64,000 nucleotides of DNA, taken from assembly GCA_032622095.1 (NCBI GenBank), contig CP136063.1:265973426-266037425 (forward strand). The letters are read 5' to 3'. Below, one piece after another: positions 43,346 through 55,266 of the stretch. Positions within the stretch are counted from its first letter, which is position 1. Every line of letters starts with the position of its first letter. Origin of the DNA: Siphonodentalium dalli. Its lineage: Eukaryota > Mollusca > Scaphopoda > Gadilida > Siphonodentaliidae. Under the pieces are notes generated by a model that did no database searches, was not told where the DNA came from, and saw only the letters and a program-made list of their open reading frames with translations. Position numbers and translations under genes: made by a program.

Positions 43346-43918
43346 ATATTACATATTATTTCGTGTATTTGTAAACCTATCTTATACTCCCAAATTACGT
43401 AGTAATAATATGGAAGCTCGAATAAGCCAAGTCCGTTTAATGTATATCATTTTGTCATAACTTGCATAATCAAACTGTCCTCTCATAGGGAAGTTTTACC
43501 AGCATATTAAATTATTGTATTATTTTATACAGTTTCTTGGAATATGTACCACTGAAAGTCATAAATGTTTTAGAAAAATCTGGACCATACTTTCATTCAG
43601 CATGGAGCAATAAAGAGCGTACACTGTTAGTGTATTCCTAATATGGTAAGAATAAAGAGCGTACACTGTTCGTGTATTCATAATATTGTAAGAATAAACA
43701 TTGCTTCAATTGTGTTCGAAAATTAGTTGGAAAATTGCTATGGCTCAGACAAGTTTTGTTTCAGAGTATGTAAAGTATATAGGTCTGTATTTAGAGTATG
43801 TATCGATCTACTTATCAATCCGTCCAATATTAGCCTAATTATAAAAAATAATTTGTATGCTCAACTGATCGATCCTTCTATTGAAAAAAAATCTCTCTCT
43901 AATTATCTATAGAGAGGC

Positions 43919-44052
43919 TGTACTCGGTGACACGGCTGGATGGTCTCCGTTGTGGGGGGGGGGGGGGGGGGGGGTATCAGTGACACGGCTGGATGGTCTC
44001 CGTTGTGGGGGGGGGGGTGACACGACTGGATGGTCTCCGTTTGGGGGGGGGG
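43919..44052. repeat. Three ~45-60-bp units each ending in a G run
   Basis: gtgacacggctggatggtct plus ccgttgtgggg... is repeated three times, with G runs of 18, 10 and 10. Open frames here are artefacts. Confidence 0.85.
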
Positions 44053-45034
44053 TCCACCTTGACTGAAATTTCCAACTGCAACCCTGAACCAGATCTAGAT
44101 CCAAGGTTTGCGAATATCCATTTGCACACCGTCATTAGGGTTGTAATGTTCCAAATTTGCAACTGATAGCAATTGCAGGCAACACAGTTGACTAAATATA
44201 GACACAGATGCTACTGTTGGTCTAAACAACCCATTGCCCATTAAGTATTGGTTGTGTGAGGCATGGCATTTCAACCTGTTGAACATTTTAACAAAAACCA
44301 GACACCCGGTCAGTCGCCACGTCACTGGCTAACATTTGACATACGGGGGATGTCCTCTGACAGGTTAATTAGGCTTTGTCAACTACACCTATACAATTAC
44401 GACAAAAATATCGATCGCTGATTTCCACATGATTCACGTGCCCTCGCTCGACGTAATCGCCTATTCAGCAGCATCAACACTACGGATGCTCATTGAATTA
44501 AGTCCACATCAGCACAAACTACACAATAGCACCGCACGCTATATATGTATACAAATCCGTAATGTGTCAGCAAAAATGACTATGTCATTGGCAGAGAATA
44601 GATTGGTTGACATAATTGATAAAGGCCTTTGTTAAAGAGACATTTAAAGATGTTAGATCTTGCCCGGCAGCGTTTCCAACACAATTTCCACGAAACTGCT
44701 TTTCAGGGCACATTTCAATTATCATCACCAACAAAAAAAAACATACATAGATCTGATGTGCCCATATTTCTCTTTAGATTGTTCCATGTCAGAGATGGAG
44801 CTCCAATACAAAATTGCGTAGTATCCTAAAAATAGCCACATTTTCTGTCCCAATTCATAGAATATAATTGGAGAGAAAAAAGTATTTTCCTGATGATCGA
44901 AGCGCATAGTGGCGGGTATCTCTCACTCAAAATCATTATTTCATACCCCAGAATCTATACAGAAATGTTTGCGAAAAGATACCCCATCTTTAATCTTCGA
45001 GCCTCAAACTACAACTCGTAATTGTACGTATACA
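44053..45034. other. No gene recognised
   Basis: Several short frames on both strands, none with domains. Confidence 0.5.
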
Positions 45035-45036
45035 TA

Positions 45037-45498
45037 TGTGACCCGCCATATAAAATCCAGTCGTAAGTCGGGATTTTTTTTACCCTGTGCCAATGCATTC
45101 TCTTATATATGCGAGTCGACCATAGGTCGCCTCGCATATATAAGAGAATGCATTGGCCTAACAATTTTTTACAATTTTAATAATTTTTTCTTGTATTCTT
45201 TAACAATTTTATAATTTCACCCATACAGAGCCCCAGACAAACATGAGCAGACGACACTCTTCTATATGCTTCTATATATGTGTGGGGCTCCCTGCAGGGT
45301 AATGGATGTTTTTTTAATTTTATGTCCTATAAATTGTAAGAAACATTTATTTAAAAAAAATGATAAATTTTTTTTAGGCCAATGCATTCTCTTATATATG
45401 CGAGGCGACCTATGGTCGACTCGCATATATAAGAGAATGCATTGGCACAGGATAAAAAAAATCCCGACTTACGACTGGATTTTATATGGCGGGTCACA
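45037..45498. mobile_element. TA-flanked palindromic MITE, copy 2 (462 bp)
   Basis: TA at 45035-45036 and 45499-45500. The ends TGTGACCCGCCATATAAAAT continue inward as in copy 1. 69-bp palindromes at 45089-45157 and 45378-45446 are intact. The interior agagccccagacaaacatga and tgtggggctccctgcagggt has the same orientation as copy 3. Confidence 0.9.
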
Positions 45499-45511
45499 TA
45501 TATGTAGCTTT

Positions 45512-45929
45512 GGGTACTTTCACACGCTGGCAAATTTTCTGGCAAATTTATAGGCAATTCGTTGTAGAGGATTGTGGTTGGCTAGGCTATGAACGAAATA
45601 CTATACTTATCAATACAATATACATTCAACACTCTTTTCTACAAACGCAGTAAGACTAATGTAATTCCAATAATGTCCATGTTTATAATACAACTGACAA
45701 TTGTCCGATATTAGACTTCTAATATCTGAGAAGTTAAGGCTTGATGCTGCAACAACTCGTAACAATCCATCGCCACAATACGAGATCAAACAATCGAATA
45801 AATGTATTCTGTCATTCCAAAAGTTATCACACAAAAGTGTGCATTTGATAGCCAGCGATGTGAATATTTAATGCTATGAATATTTCATGAAAAATTGCCT
45901 CATACATTGCCAGCCGTGTGAACGCACAC
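45512..45929. mobile_element. MITE of the GGGTAC...CACACGCTGGCAA family (418 bp)
   Basis: The left end gggtactttcacacgctggcaa is matched imperfectly by the inverse of ttgccagccgtgtgaacgcacac. It directly follows the TA MITE (12 bp between). Older than 41742-42125 judging by end divergence. Confidence 0.65.
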
Positions 45930-46201
45930 TAAATCTACAGATCTTATCGACATTGTTATCAAAATAGGTTGATTAATATATAACTACACAGAATGGCACG
46001 AGTGTGTTAATGGGTTTGCACTTTGTTGATACGAAACGTGTGCGAGCGAGGAAAGATAGAACGAGGGGCACACCTCGAGTTCCAACCTTTCGCAATGACA
46101 CAAGTGCCGCATCGATAAACCCACTAATACACGTCGTGTCGTCCTGTGTATCACACGCCACCCGTCATACAACCCGTGAGTTTAAAAAACAGACCTTATA
46201 C

Positions 46202-46748
46202 CAGGGGGGGGGGGGAGAAATTTTTTCAGGCACGTATGGCATTTTTTCCCTTTCGGTCATTTGTGTACCCACCCACCCCACCCCACCGCCAAATTGTTTT
46301 CCGTTTTCGGCAGTTTTTTCCGACCATTTTTTGACACCCACCCCCCCCGTTTAACACTAAAACAGAGATTTGCGGGGGGAAATTCACTGTAAACAGCTGT
46401 ATATGAATTTCTGTGCATACTATTTATCATGGATGTTAACATGGACATATAAATAGGAATGAGTCATTTTGAGGTCATTCGGCCAAAAAAACATGGCTGC
46501 CAGCGGCCATCTTGGATTTCAAAATTTGCAACAAAATACAAAACGATAACTGCCTGCAGTCAGTTTACAGTTAGAATTACATTATTTCTCTCATTCAAAG
46601 TGGGTTTGAAGCCCAACTCATTGCCAAAACACTAAAAAACAAGCAGGAATTTTTTTTTTAGTTGCGGAAAAAATTGCTTGTTGGTGGCTTTGACCACCCA
46701 CCCACCACGGCATACGTGCCGGAATTTTTTTTTTCACCCCCCCCCCTG
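46202..46748. mobile_element. MITE with CAGGGG ends and 7-bp target duplication, copy 2
   Basis: Bounded by CTTATAC at 46195-46201 and 46749-46755. The sequence is the reverse complement of 24753-25312 over its full length, with few changes beyond homopolymer length. The different 7-bp flanks in the two copies establish both the ends and the duplication length. Confidence 0.9.
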
Positions 46749-46755
46749 CTTATAC

Positions 46756-47944
46756 AAGGTTTATTCCGGTACTTGTTTTGTCACGTGGAGTGATGCTTTT
46801 ATTCTCTAGTTCCGTTTCATGGTTTACGCGAACGTCGTTTTACGTCATGTGACGTTAATGGGGTGCGCGCGGAACGATTGAACGCGTGTTCCGTACGGAT
46901 GTGTAAATATGGACCAGCAGAAACACTGTATAAATACATGTACACCAGAGGGGTTGTCGTCTCCGAAATACAAAACGTGTCCCGTTTCCCTGCATCGTTT
47001 GAAATGTTCATATAATGAGTTCAGCAAACAATAATAGGCGTTTGTTGAAGTTATTATCTAAATATATCCGACCAATAATTAGGAATTTGGGACTTCTTCT
47101 GTACTTGTATTATCGGCTATTTTACATGTCTGTCGTCTGTCCATATTTTCTGAAGACACAGCCAGATGAATACGAGACTATTTGCAATGTATACGTTTAG
47201 TAAGTGATAGGGGATTTCATTCAGTAAATAAAGGGTTCAATAAATATCTAACAATGCCAACATATATATGTTTGACGTATCCTGACTGCTCGCAGCGTTG
47301 TGTCGTGGATCGTGCCCAATCTTCCATATTATTTTATATAAACATGTTATATGTCCACGACACCTTAGATGATGAAACCAGGTGCAAATGAAGAGTGTGA
47401 TACTATGGGCTTGCGACTGTGAGATAGTTTTCCCCTCCCGCCCTTGAAATATCTGATGCTAATGTATGTGTGTGATATTCCGTGTATGTTTTGCTATTAA
47501 AAAAAAGGGTTCAATGTGATGTGTTGAAAGTACACGCGTCATCGTCCGCAAGATGAACGACGGATTGATCGGTCTATTCCTTATACCTGGGTATGTTCAC
47601 AAAACGCTGGCAAAATTGTCAGGCAAATTTTCAGGAAACTCCTGTCTATTGCACACTTTGAGTTATAAATTTTGGAACAGAACACGCGTCTTCTGTTTTA
47701 TCGCTTATTCGGAAGATAAAATTAAACGAATTATTGCACAACTGATTCTTGCCAACTATTTGACGGCTAATTTCGGTTAGTTTCAAATGTTGACAGACGT
47801 ACGGAGGTTTGTTGTTGACGCAATATATTCATCTAGCCTAAAGTCTAGGACTAATTGCCTCAGTGTGCAACATGAACATATTCGTAATTGTCTTGCTGTG
47901 TGCTCAGTACAACTGAAAAAAGATTGTAATAATATCACATTTTA
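46756..47944. other. No gene recognised
   Basis: A left end of the GGGTAC family (gggtatgttcacaaaacgct, 47589 on) is visible; its right end is not. Other frames are short. 46850-46880 is CG-containing (gtgcgcgcggaacg). Confidence 0.5.
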
Positions 47945-47948
47945 TTAA

Positions 47949-48374
47949 CCCTTTCATGACGGGAGTTGCGCTGGTGCAACATTAAAGACCCTGTGCCAAT
48001 GCATTATCGTCTATATGCGAGTCGACTAGGTCGCCACCCATATATAAGAGAATGCATTGGCCTAACAATTTTTTATCATTTTTATTACATTATATGACAA
48101 TTTTTCTTACATTGTTTAATTATTTTTTTATAATTATTTCTTACATTCTTTAACAATTTTTATCATTTTTTATCATTATTTCTTACATTCTTACAAATTT
48201 GTTATCATTTATTTTTTCCATTTTTTAACAATTATAACAAAAATAATATAAAATTTGTTAGGCCAATGCATTCTCTTATTTATGCGAGGCGACCTATGGT
48301 CGACTCGCATATATAGGAGAAAGCATTGGCACAGGGTTTTCGGAAAATTTCAGGAAGCTCCAGTCATCAAAGGG
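47949..48374. mobile_element. TTAA MITE with CCCTTTCATGACGGGAG ends (426 bp)
   Basis: TTAA at 47945-47948 and 48375-48378. Ends CCCTTTCATGACGGGAG and CTCCAGTCATCAAAGGG pair at 15 of 17. Palindromes at 47995-48061 (two bases shorter) and 48262-48330 are separated by a ~200-bp spacer of repeated ttttttatcatt/ttcttacattc. Best copy of the family at 3771 and 7443. Confidence 0.85.
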
Positions 48375-48378
48375 TTAA

Positions 48379-49208
48379 GGGCGGGCTCAAGAATAATAAC
48401 GTTGTTTGTATTATTTATCTAGTTTCGATTGATAATAGTCCATGCATACAGAATATTGCGGTCATCTCAATGTTATATGTGTACATGTATAATGAGATAT
48501 GAGGTGGTATATATTCGCTAACTTCGCCATGAGCTGTCGCAATGCATATTATTGGTAGAACAACATAATAGAAAAATCACCAGAAACACAACCATACTTG
48601 AGAAATTAGCCAGCTTCGCATAGAAGTTTACCAACTAATCCGGGCATTGTTTGCACAGTTATACCTGGATTAGGTTGCACATAATATGTGTTGATACAGT
48701 TATACCTGGATTAGGTTGCACATAATATGTGTTGGTATTTTTGCTATATTTATATATATAAACGAACATTTCACAACTCAATACTTCCATGGCGACGTTT
48801 CTACTTAGTAGCGATATCTTTGGATGAAGTATATGTAAAACCGTTATCATCTGTTAAATCACTGTATCCGTTCATTGATGAGTGAACAGTGATCCACATA
48901 AACATCAACAAACAACACGAAACTAATGCATGTAGAATATCGATAACATGATGAACACACGTATCCTCGTAAGATACCCCACATGATAACGCGTTTCAAA
49001 TTAGACCAATCTCTTAACTTAGATCATCTCCCATTAACTCCAATATGAAATCTGAGCCAACAACAAAATATAGGCATTCTATATTTCCGATCGCTGCACG
49101 TACGTACATGGAGTGAGTACCGTCGCTGTCACCAGCGATGTGTTCGGCGACATACGCGTTTGTCAATGAATATATTTTACCTATCACTGTTTACATATCT
49201 ATCATACG
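48379..49208. other. Intergenic region 3' of PRKAR2
   Basis: Holds a ~41-bp tandem duplication (48657-48738: agttatacctggattaggtt, gcacataatatgtgttg twice). No clear AATAAA was identified on the minus strand close to the PRKAR2 stop, and no poly-A tract that would mark a retrocopy. Confidence 0.5.
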
Positions 49209-50306
49209 TTATTTTCCAGCAAATTGCTTATAAACATTCATGTTCCTCTTCATTATTGAAACGCACGGTCCTAGAAGCCTCTCGAAGGAACCTGTGTCCA
49301 AAAATGCAGTCTTCACCTTGTCAACAGCAACCACAGTCGCGGAACGTGGTTTGTTCTCTATTAGGGCGAGCTCCCCGAAATATTTTCCTGTTGAATGCCG
49401 TCCCACTTCTTCTTCGCTTCCATTTGGTTTTTTAATCACAACTTTGATTGTACCCTTTTCAACAAAGTACATTCCATCAGCAGCATCCCCTTGAGATATA
49501 ATGGGCTGATCCGGGTCAAAACTCTTCGAAATCAATGCATCAGCCAAGTTCATTCTCTCGTAGGATTCCAAGCTCTTGAGAATAGGAACACTTTCTAACA
49601 GCTGCTCGTACATTTTACGTCGTTTGAAAGCAGCTTTTTGAACAATCCGCCGAAACGAACCTCTGTCCATTGCCCACAGACTTCCAGGCGTGGTTGCTTT
49701 GATTGTAGCGGAGCGGGGCATATTATACATAAGAGCGAGTTCACCAAAACTTCCTTGTTCTTCGAATTCGTGAACTGCTTTGTCCTCTCCATTTATATTC
49801 ACAATGACGTCATATTTGCCGTTATCTATGACGTAGAAATTATCACCATCATCCCCCTGCTTTATAACGAGCTCCCCGGGAACTACTACGCGCTCAAACA
49901 TGGCGTCGATTACGTCTTGTATTTGGTCACTATCAAGAGACTTGAACAATAGAATATTTGAAACGACCTCCTCCAATCGGGTCCTCTGTGTGTCAGTTTT
50001 CGCATGCACGATCTTTTCATCGTCGTCGTCGTCTGCTTCCGGATCATAGCGTTCAGCCGACACGGAATGGCGACGCGCGAAATTCTTTGTAGTTTTCGGT
50101 TTGAACTTTGCTAAATCAGGTTCTCCGGCATCTTCGTCGTCGTCCACAATCACATACATAGGAACAGTCTTCGGCTTTCTACTCTCCTTTGCCTTCGTAA
50201 AGTAGTTCATAGCAAAGTCATATAGATCGCCTGGCCTTTCCCGCAGAACAGAAACAGTAAAATCCCGGAGCATATCTCCTAGTCCGTCGGGAATTTCTAT
50301 ATTCAT
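49209..50306 (-). CDS. PRKAR2: cAMP-dependent protein kinase type II regulatory subunit
   Basis: 365 codons from ATG at 50306 to the stop at 49209, with no intron. An upstream TTG frame extension is not used; MNIEIPDGL matches the normal RII start. Residues 3-42 form the dimerisation/docking domain (IPDGLGDMLRDFTV...DFAMNYF), which in RII binds A-kinase anchoring proteins. RRHSVSA (Ser81) is the type II autophosphorylation/inhibitor site, followed by an acidic run (DDDDDE). Two cyclic-nucleotide-binding domains follow (about 115-230 and 235-350), each with its phosphate-binding cassette: FGELALMYNMPRSAT (Arg198) and FGELALIENKPRSAT (Arg321). All key residues are present, so the protein should bind two cAMP and release the catalytic subunit. 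Length is slightly below vertebrate RII (~400). A single coding exon is unusual, since vertebrate PRKAR2 genes are split into many exons. It is the only clearly intact host gene here. Confidence 0.95.
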   Translation of the reverse strand: MNIEIPDGLGDMLRDFTVSVLRERPGDLYDFAMNYFTKAKESRKPKTVPMYVIVDDDEDAGEPDLAKFKPKTTKNFARRHSVSAERYDPEADDDDDEKIVHAKTDTQRTRLEEVVSNILLFKSLDSDQIQDVIDAMFERVVVPGELVIKQGDDGDNFYVIDNGKYDVIVNINGEDKAVHEFEEQGSFGELALMYNMPRSATIKATTPGSLWAMDRGSFRRIVQKAAFKRRKMYEQLLESVPILKSLESYERMNLADALISKSFDPDQPIISQGDAADGMYFVEKGTIKVVIKKPNGSEEEVGRHSTGKYFGELALIENKPRSATVVAVDKVKTAFLDTGSFERLLGPCVSIMKRNMNVYKQFAGK

Positions 50307-50559
50307 AGTTATGCCTATCAGAACAATAGTCCAAATCAAGAATAATTCCTATATGTCAATATGGTATGGAATTATGCAGATAAAGGATTTCTGGCCACGT
50401 TCTCCATACAGTCTTGATATGTTTATAATGAGCGCGTTTCAACAGAGTATTCCATGTGGGGCATAACGATCCGAGAACACAGCATCACACGCAGCCCACT
50501 CGCTGGGTAACGAGAGAATTGATTGTGACTGTACGATGAAGCTGGCCCGTTTAAGTCCA

Positions 50560-50690
50560 ATGATGTCATAGATTCTCAAACGTAGTTTCACCACACCAAT
50601 CAATAGGCAAGGAGATTGGCTCGGAGTGGCGTGCGTTCGAGTGCGAAAATCTCGCGAGCCTGAGCACGTGTGCCGATCGGTAACTGGTTC
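50560..50690 (-). promoter_or_regulatory. Probable PRKAR2 promoter region
   Basis: Upstream of the PRKAR2 start lie ctcgcgag (50651-50658), an E-box CACGTG (50665-50670), a CCAAT box on the gene strand (gattggc, 50614-50620) and a CRE-like tgatgtca (50561-50568). There is no TATA box at a fitting distance, and the segment is richer in CG than its surroundings. The site set fits a TATA-less housekeeping promoter. It is inferred from motifs only. Confidence 0.4.
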
Positions 50691-50759
50691 CCGCCCATAT
50701 ATCGACTTCCGTGAGATCTGGAATAAAAGACAAACGCAAATGAAAAATACACAGCAAAC

Positions 50760-51840
50760 TATTATCTACAATGCTAGTTGAGGTCCATAATTGGCATATC
50801 GTATCGCAAATTGTTCTTAATGGGATTATATATATATGTGTAGACTCTTCCGTTATAATATAATGCAGCCTGTTTCAAACAAGGGATTTACTGCATGATT
50901 ATTAGACATTGGGCAACGGAATTTAAGTTAACTTGAATAATTATCAAAGCCATTTTAACTGATATAACAGTTAAACTATATGCACTGACGACGCCAACTG
51001 GTAGCACTTAATGAAACTAAATGGGCCATTATCGCCAAACAAAAGTATGAATGGGTAAACAGGCAGGTGGTGGTGATTACACATGTATTCAGGGGTGCCT
51101 AGAAATGGTAGGACGGGATAGGATAGGATAAGTTTATTTACAATATACACACATGGAAAGTACAATTACAAATATATATAATATTAATAGACTATACATG
51201 TATATTGTTAGGGGTGATATAGTCATGGCTGACTGTCTTCCTATCACTCATGGTATGGTATCTAGTATAAAGATGGTGGATCTCTTCTCTGAACGTTGTG
51301 TATAGATTCGGGTGTAAAATAATAATTATGAGTCTGAAACAGAAAATGTTTTTTTCTATGAATTATTTTTCGATGAATCGGGACAGTTTATGTGGCTATT
51401 TTTAGAACAGTACTACATTTTGATTTGGGAATTTATCTTTTAAAACACTTGTATGTGAAATGTTTTTTAACACCAGATGTGTAAGATGCCGCCTGCTAGT
51501 GAATATATCTAAACTACGTACGCCATCGGTAATATTTCAACAGTGGTGACGTATTCTATCATTTTTTCCAACAAACATGAATGCGACGAGGATATCCCAC
51601 CAATGTTGACTGGGAAGCGATGAAACGACCGTGGATCTATCATGTTCGTGGGAATTCCATTCGATTTAAAACGGTTTATTGAAGATGGCAGTCAAAAGGA
51701 GGGAAATCAACATACATTTTACTAAATTTTTTCTACGAACTGTGAGAGAAATTGTAACTATTTTTAGAACAGTGTGTTTGTTTTTGACAGAAAAGCTATC
51801 CTTTAAAGTGTTTTTAAGTGATATATGTGTAACGCCAGAT
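50760..51840. other. No gene recognised
   Basis: Contains gggataggataggataagtttattta (51114-51140), resembling the end of a minus-strand retroelement with a (TATCC)n tail. Otherwise featureless. Confidence 0.45.
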
Positions 51841-51845
51841 GTTAA

Positions 51846-52318
51846 AGGTACTCAACCCGTAAAGAGGGTCCCCATCTCAACAGATTCCAACAACAACAAT
51901 CCGATCAGAGGGTCCTATATTACTATTTCTTTGGCTTTGGGGGTAAAAAATATTTGATTCGAGTCGAGGAACCCATCAAACAAAGCTCAGAGTTATTAGA
52001 TATTGATTTTTCAAATTTGTTATGTTCTCGAGATGAGTACCAATAACTGCCGTAATCTGCTCTGGATGTGTACCTCAAATCTATTCAAACAGACAAGGAT
52101 GGATGAGGAACTCTAAAATCAAGTGGTAATTTTAACGCAACTTTGACTGAGTTCTGGGCCAGATAGTATTCCCGATAATGAAAAATAATAGATTTCTAAA
52201 ATCGATATCTAACAAATCTGAGCTTTGATGGGTGACTTCCTCGACTCGAATCAAATATTTTTGACCCCCGAAGCCGTTGAAATAGTAATTGAGAGGAGTT
52301 TTATCGGGTTGAGTACCT
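51846..52318. mobile_element. TTAA MITE with AGGTACTCAACCCG ends, copy 1 (473 bp)
   Basis: TTAA at 51842-51845 and 52319-52322. Ends AGGTACTCAACCCG and CGGGTTGAGTACCT pair exactly. The subterminal aaaaatatttgattcgagtcgaggaa is also inverted on the right side, so the arms are long (~170 bp). TTAA plus an AG-starting end fits Kolobok or piggyBac types; no transposase. Confidence 0.85.
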
Positions 52319-52745
52319 TTAATCATGTCTTATTTGTGAAATGATAAAGCATACATGCGCTCAAAATTAATTTCTTAGAAAATTACTTCCTGTTGGTGAA
52401 AGAGACAGAGCCCATTTGAACGGTGTCCATATCATATAGTATTCACATGAAAACATATGTATATAGCTTCACTTTCCATGGAGTACCGATATGTTCCAGT
52501 CATGTGGAAACCCAAGTTAATATACATTTTCTCATTAAGTTCCATGCTTTCAACAAAAAAGTAACCTTGTAATGGCTTCTATATATCATTATAAAATCAG
52601 TTTAGCAGGTGACGGTCTACGTGCTAGAAAGCAAAAGAGCATTGGCGTGGGTGCCAACTACAAAAGTGGCATCAATATGAGCGATTATAGATTCTACGAG
52701 AGAGTTTGGGACAAGTCTTGACACCCATCGATTACAAACATTGTA

Positions 52746-52848
52746 AGAAGCACACGGATATTTTCTACGTCAGAAGCGCACGGGTATTTTCTACGTCAGA
52801 AGCACACGGGTATTGTCTACGTCAGAAGCACACGGGTATTGTCTACGC
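52746..52848. repeat. 26-bp minisatellite, ~4 copies
   Basis: Unit gaagcacacgggtattktct plus acgtca, with one or two variants per copy (cggatatt, gcgcac). Confidence 0.9.
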
Positions 52849-52965
52849 CCACACTCTCCGCAACAAAACCGGCTGTCCCATACCCTCAACAATAATTCAT
52901 ATTCCTGGATCAAGATCCTATTCTTATAAAATTCTAATTCAAATTTGGAATCGATGAACACTTAG

Positions 52966-54676
52966 AATATTATAACACTTCACATTGAATAGACTAAGAC
53001 CACCCTTGTGTCAGGTCCCACATAAATAGTATGGGCATATATCCCGGTACATGTACAATATTATAACACTTCACATTGAATAGACTAAGACCACCCTTGT
53101 GTCAGGTCCCATATAAATAGTCTGAGCATATATCCCGGTACATGTACAATATTATAACACTTCACATTGAATAGACTAAGACCAACCTTGTGTCAGGTCC
53201 CATATAAATAGTCTGGGCATATATCCCGGTACATGTACAATATTATAACACTTCACATTGAATAGACTAAGACCAACCTTGTGTCAGGTCCCATATAAAT
53301 AGTATGGTCATATATCCCGGTACATGTACAATATTATAACACTTCACATTGAATAGACTAAGACCACCCTTGTGTCAGGTCCCACATAAATAGTATGGGC
53401 ATATATCCCGGTACATGTACAATATTATAACACTTCACATTGAATAGACTAAGACCACCCTTGTGTCAGGTCCCATATAAATAGTCTGAGCATATATCCC
53501 GGTACATGTACAATATTATAACACTTCACATTGAATAGACTAAGACCAACCTTGTGTCAGGTCCCATATAAATAGTCTGGGCATATATCCCGGTACATGT
53601 ACAATATTATAACACTTCACATTGAATAGACTAAGACCAACCTTGTGTCAGGTCCCATATAAATAGTATGGTCATATATCCCGGTACATGTACAATATTA
53701 TAACACTTCACATTGAATAGACTAAGACCAACCTTGTGTCAGGTCCCATATAAATAGTATGGGCATATATCCCGGTACATGTACAATATTATAACACTTC
53801 ACATTGAATAGACTAAGACCAACCTTGTGTCAGGTCCCATATAAATAGTATGGTCATATATCCCGGTACATGTACAATATTATAACACTTCACATTGAAT
53901 AGACTAAGACCAACCTTGTGTCAGGTCCCATATAAATAGTATGGTCATATATCCCGGTACATGTACAATATTATAACACTTCACATTGAATAGACTAAGA
54001 CCAACCTTGTGTCAGGTCCCATATAAATAGTCTGAGCATATATCCCGGTACATGTACAATATTATAACACTTCACATTGAATAGACTAAGACCAACCTTG
54101 TGTCAGGTCCCATATAAATAGTCTGAGCATATATCCCGGTACATGTACAATATTATAACACTTCACATTGTGTCAGGTCCCATATAAATAGTCTGAGCAT
54201 ATATCCCGGTACATGTACAATATTATAACACTTCACATTGAATAGACTAAGACCAACCTTGTGTCAGGTCCCATATAAATAGTCTGAGCATATATCCCGG
54301 TACATGTACAATATTATAACACTTCACATTGAATAGACTAAGACCAACCTTGTGTCAGGTCCCATATAAATAGTATGGGCATATATCCCGGTACATGTAC
54401 AATATTATAACACTTCACATTGAATAGACTAAGACCACCCTTGTGTCAGGTCCCATATAAATAGTCTGGGCATATATCCCGGTACATGTACAATATTATA
54501 ACACTTCACATTGAATAGACTAAGACCACCCTTGTGTCAGGTCCCATATAAATAGTCTGGGCATATATCCCGGTACATGTACAATATTATAAAACTTCAC
54601 ATTGATTAGACCAAGACCACCCTTGTGTCAGGTCCCATATAAATAGTATGGTCATATATCCCGGTACATGTACAAT
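52966..54676. repeat. 91-bp satellite, ~19 copies with higher-order structure
   Basis: Unit begins aatattataacacttcacat and ends cccggtacatgtac. Variant positions (accaccc or accaacc; tatgggc, tctgagc, tctgggc or tatggtc; cacataaa or catataaa) show that copies 1-4 and 5-8 repeat as a block of four (364 bp). One copy near 54165 lacks 30 bp or so (cacattgtgtcagg). Confidence 0.95.
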
Positions 54677-55156
54677 ATCCGAATACCTATATCTATTACA
54701 TGTATATATAAAACAAGAATCCCCATATATTGAGATACATGTATAGGATGCAACAACCACTTCAACGGCGGATTAAAAGTGTCCCATGCGCGGCGCGTAT
54801 TGTGTACCTGTTACAGGGTGAATGTAAACACTGCTGCGTTCTCTGTGGTTGCGGTTCCTAATATAAAATAAATTAATGTTAACACATGATCGCACATTCA
54901 CTCTTTTGTGTGTATGTATGGATGACTATCTCCAGCTTCACTAATGCCCATCCTATTAATAGACAAAATTACACTGAAAATTACGCAACTTTTTGATTAC
55001 CCATCGTCATCATCGTCATTTGATATTATGTTATTTGTTTTTCCCTATGTGCTATAATACACCCGATAACGTATGTTCTTTTCGTCTTTAGTTGTGAACA
55101 ATATGACTAGCGCCACACAAAATGAAATAGACAGAACACAACGCGCATCTTAATCA
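54677..55156. other. No gene recognised
   Basis: Short interval without frames of interest. Confidence 0.5.
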
Positions 55157-55266
55157 AGACTCTTTTATCGAATGAGTTGCGGATGGCGCAAGGATATATT
55201 TCGCGAGAGCGTAGTTCGAGCGAAATATAACTTTGCGCCGTCCGCAACGAGTTCGATAAAAAGATT
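55157..55266. mobile_element. Small fold-back with 'atatttcgc' centre
   Basis: The arms ctcttttatcgaatgagttg, cggatggcgcaagg and the inverse of gcgccgtccgcaacgagttc, gataaaaagat pair with few mismatches around the centre atatttcgcgagagcgtagt. Hairpin-only element, ~110 bp. Confidence 0.75.

Larger units (their letters stand above)
42960..43780. repeat. Cluster of 'ataaagagcgt' repeat units
   Basis: Units with tatggtaggaataaagagcg (42990), ataaagagcgtacactgt (43608 and 43650) and gaagccggtttat (43075). Two adjacent copies at 43600-43680 are a short tandem duplication. A G+C-rich fold-back (43107-43345) splits the group. Confidence 0.55.

Noticed and set aside
43919-44052. Gly-rich proteins encoded at poly-G runs
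   Set aside because: Homopolymer artefacts of three short tandem units; run lengths are also prone to assembly error.
50307-50339. An 11-residue N-terminal extension of PRKAR2
   Set aside because: It would start at TTG. The ATG at 50306 matches the normal start of the docking domain.
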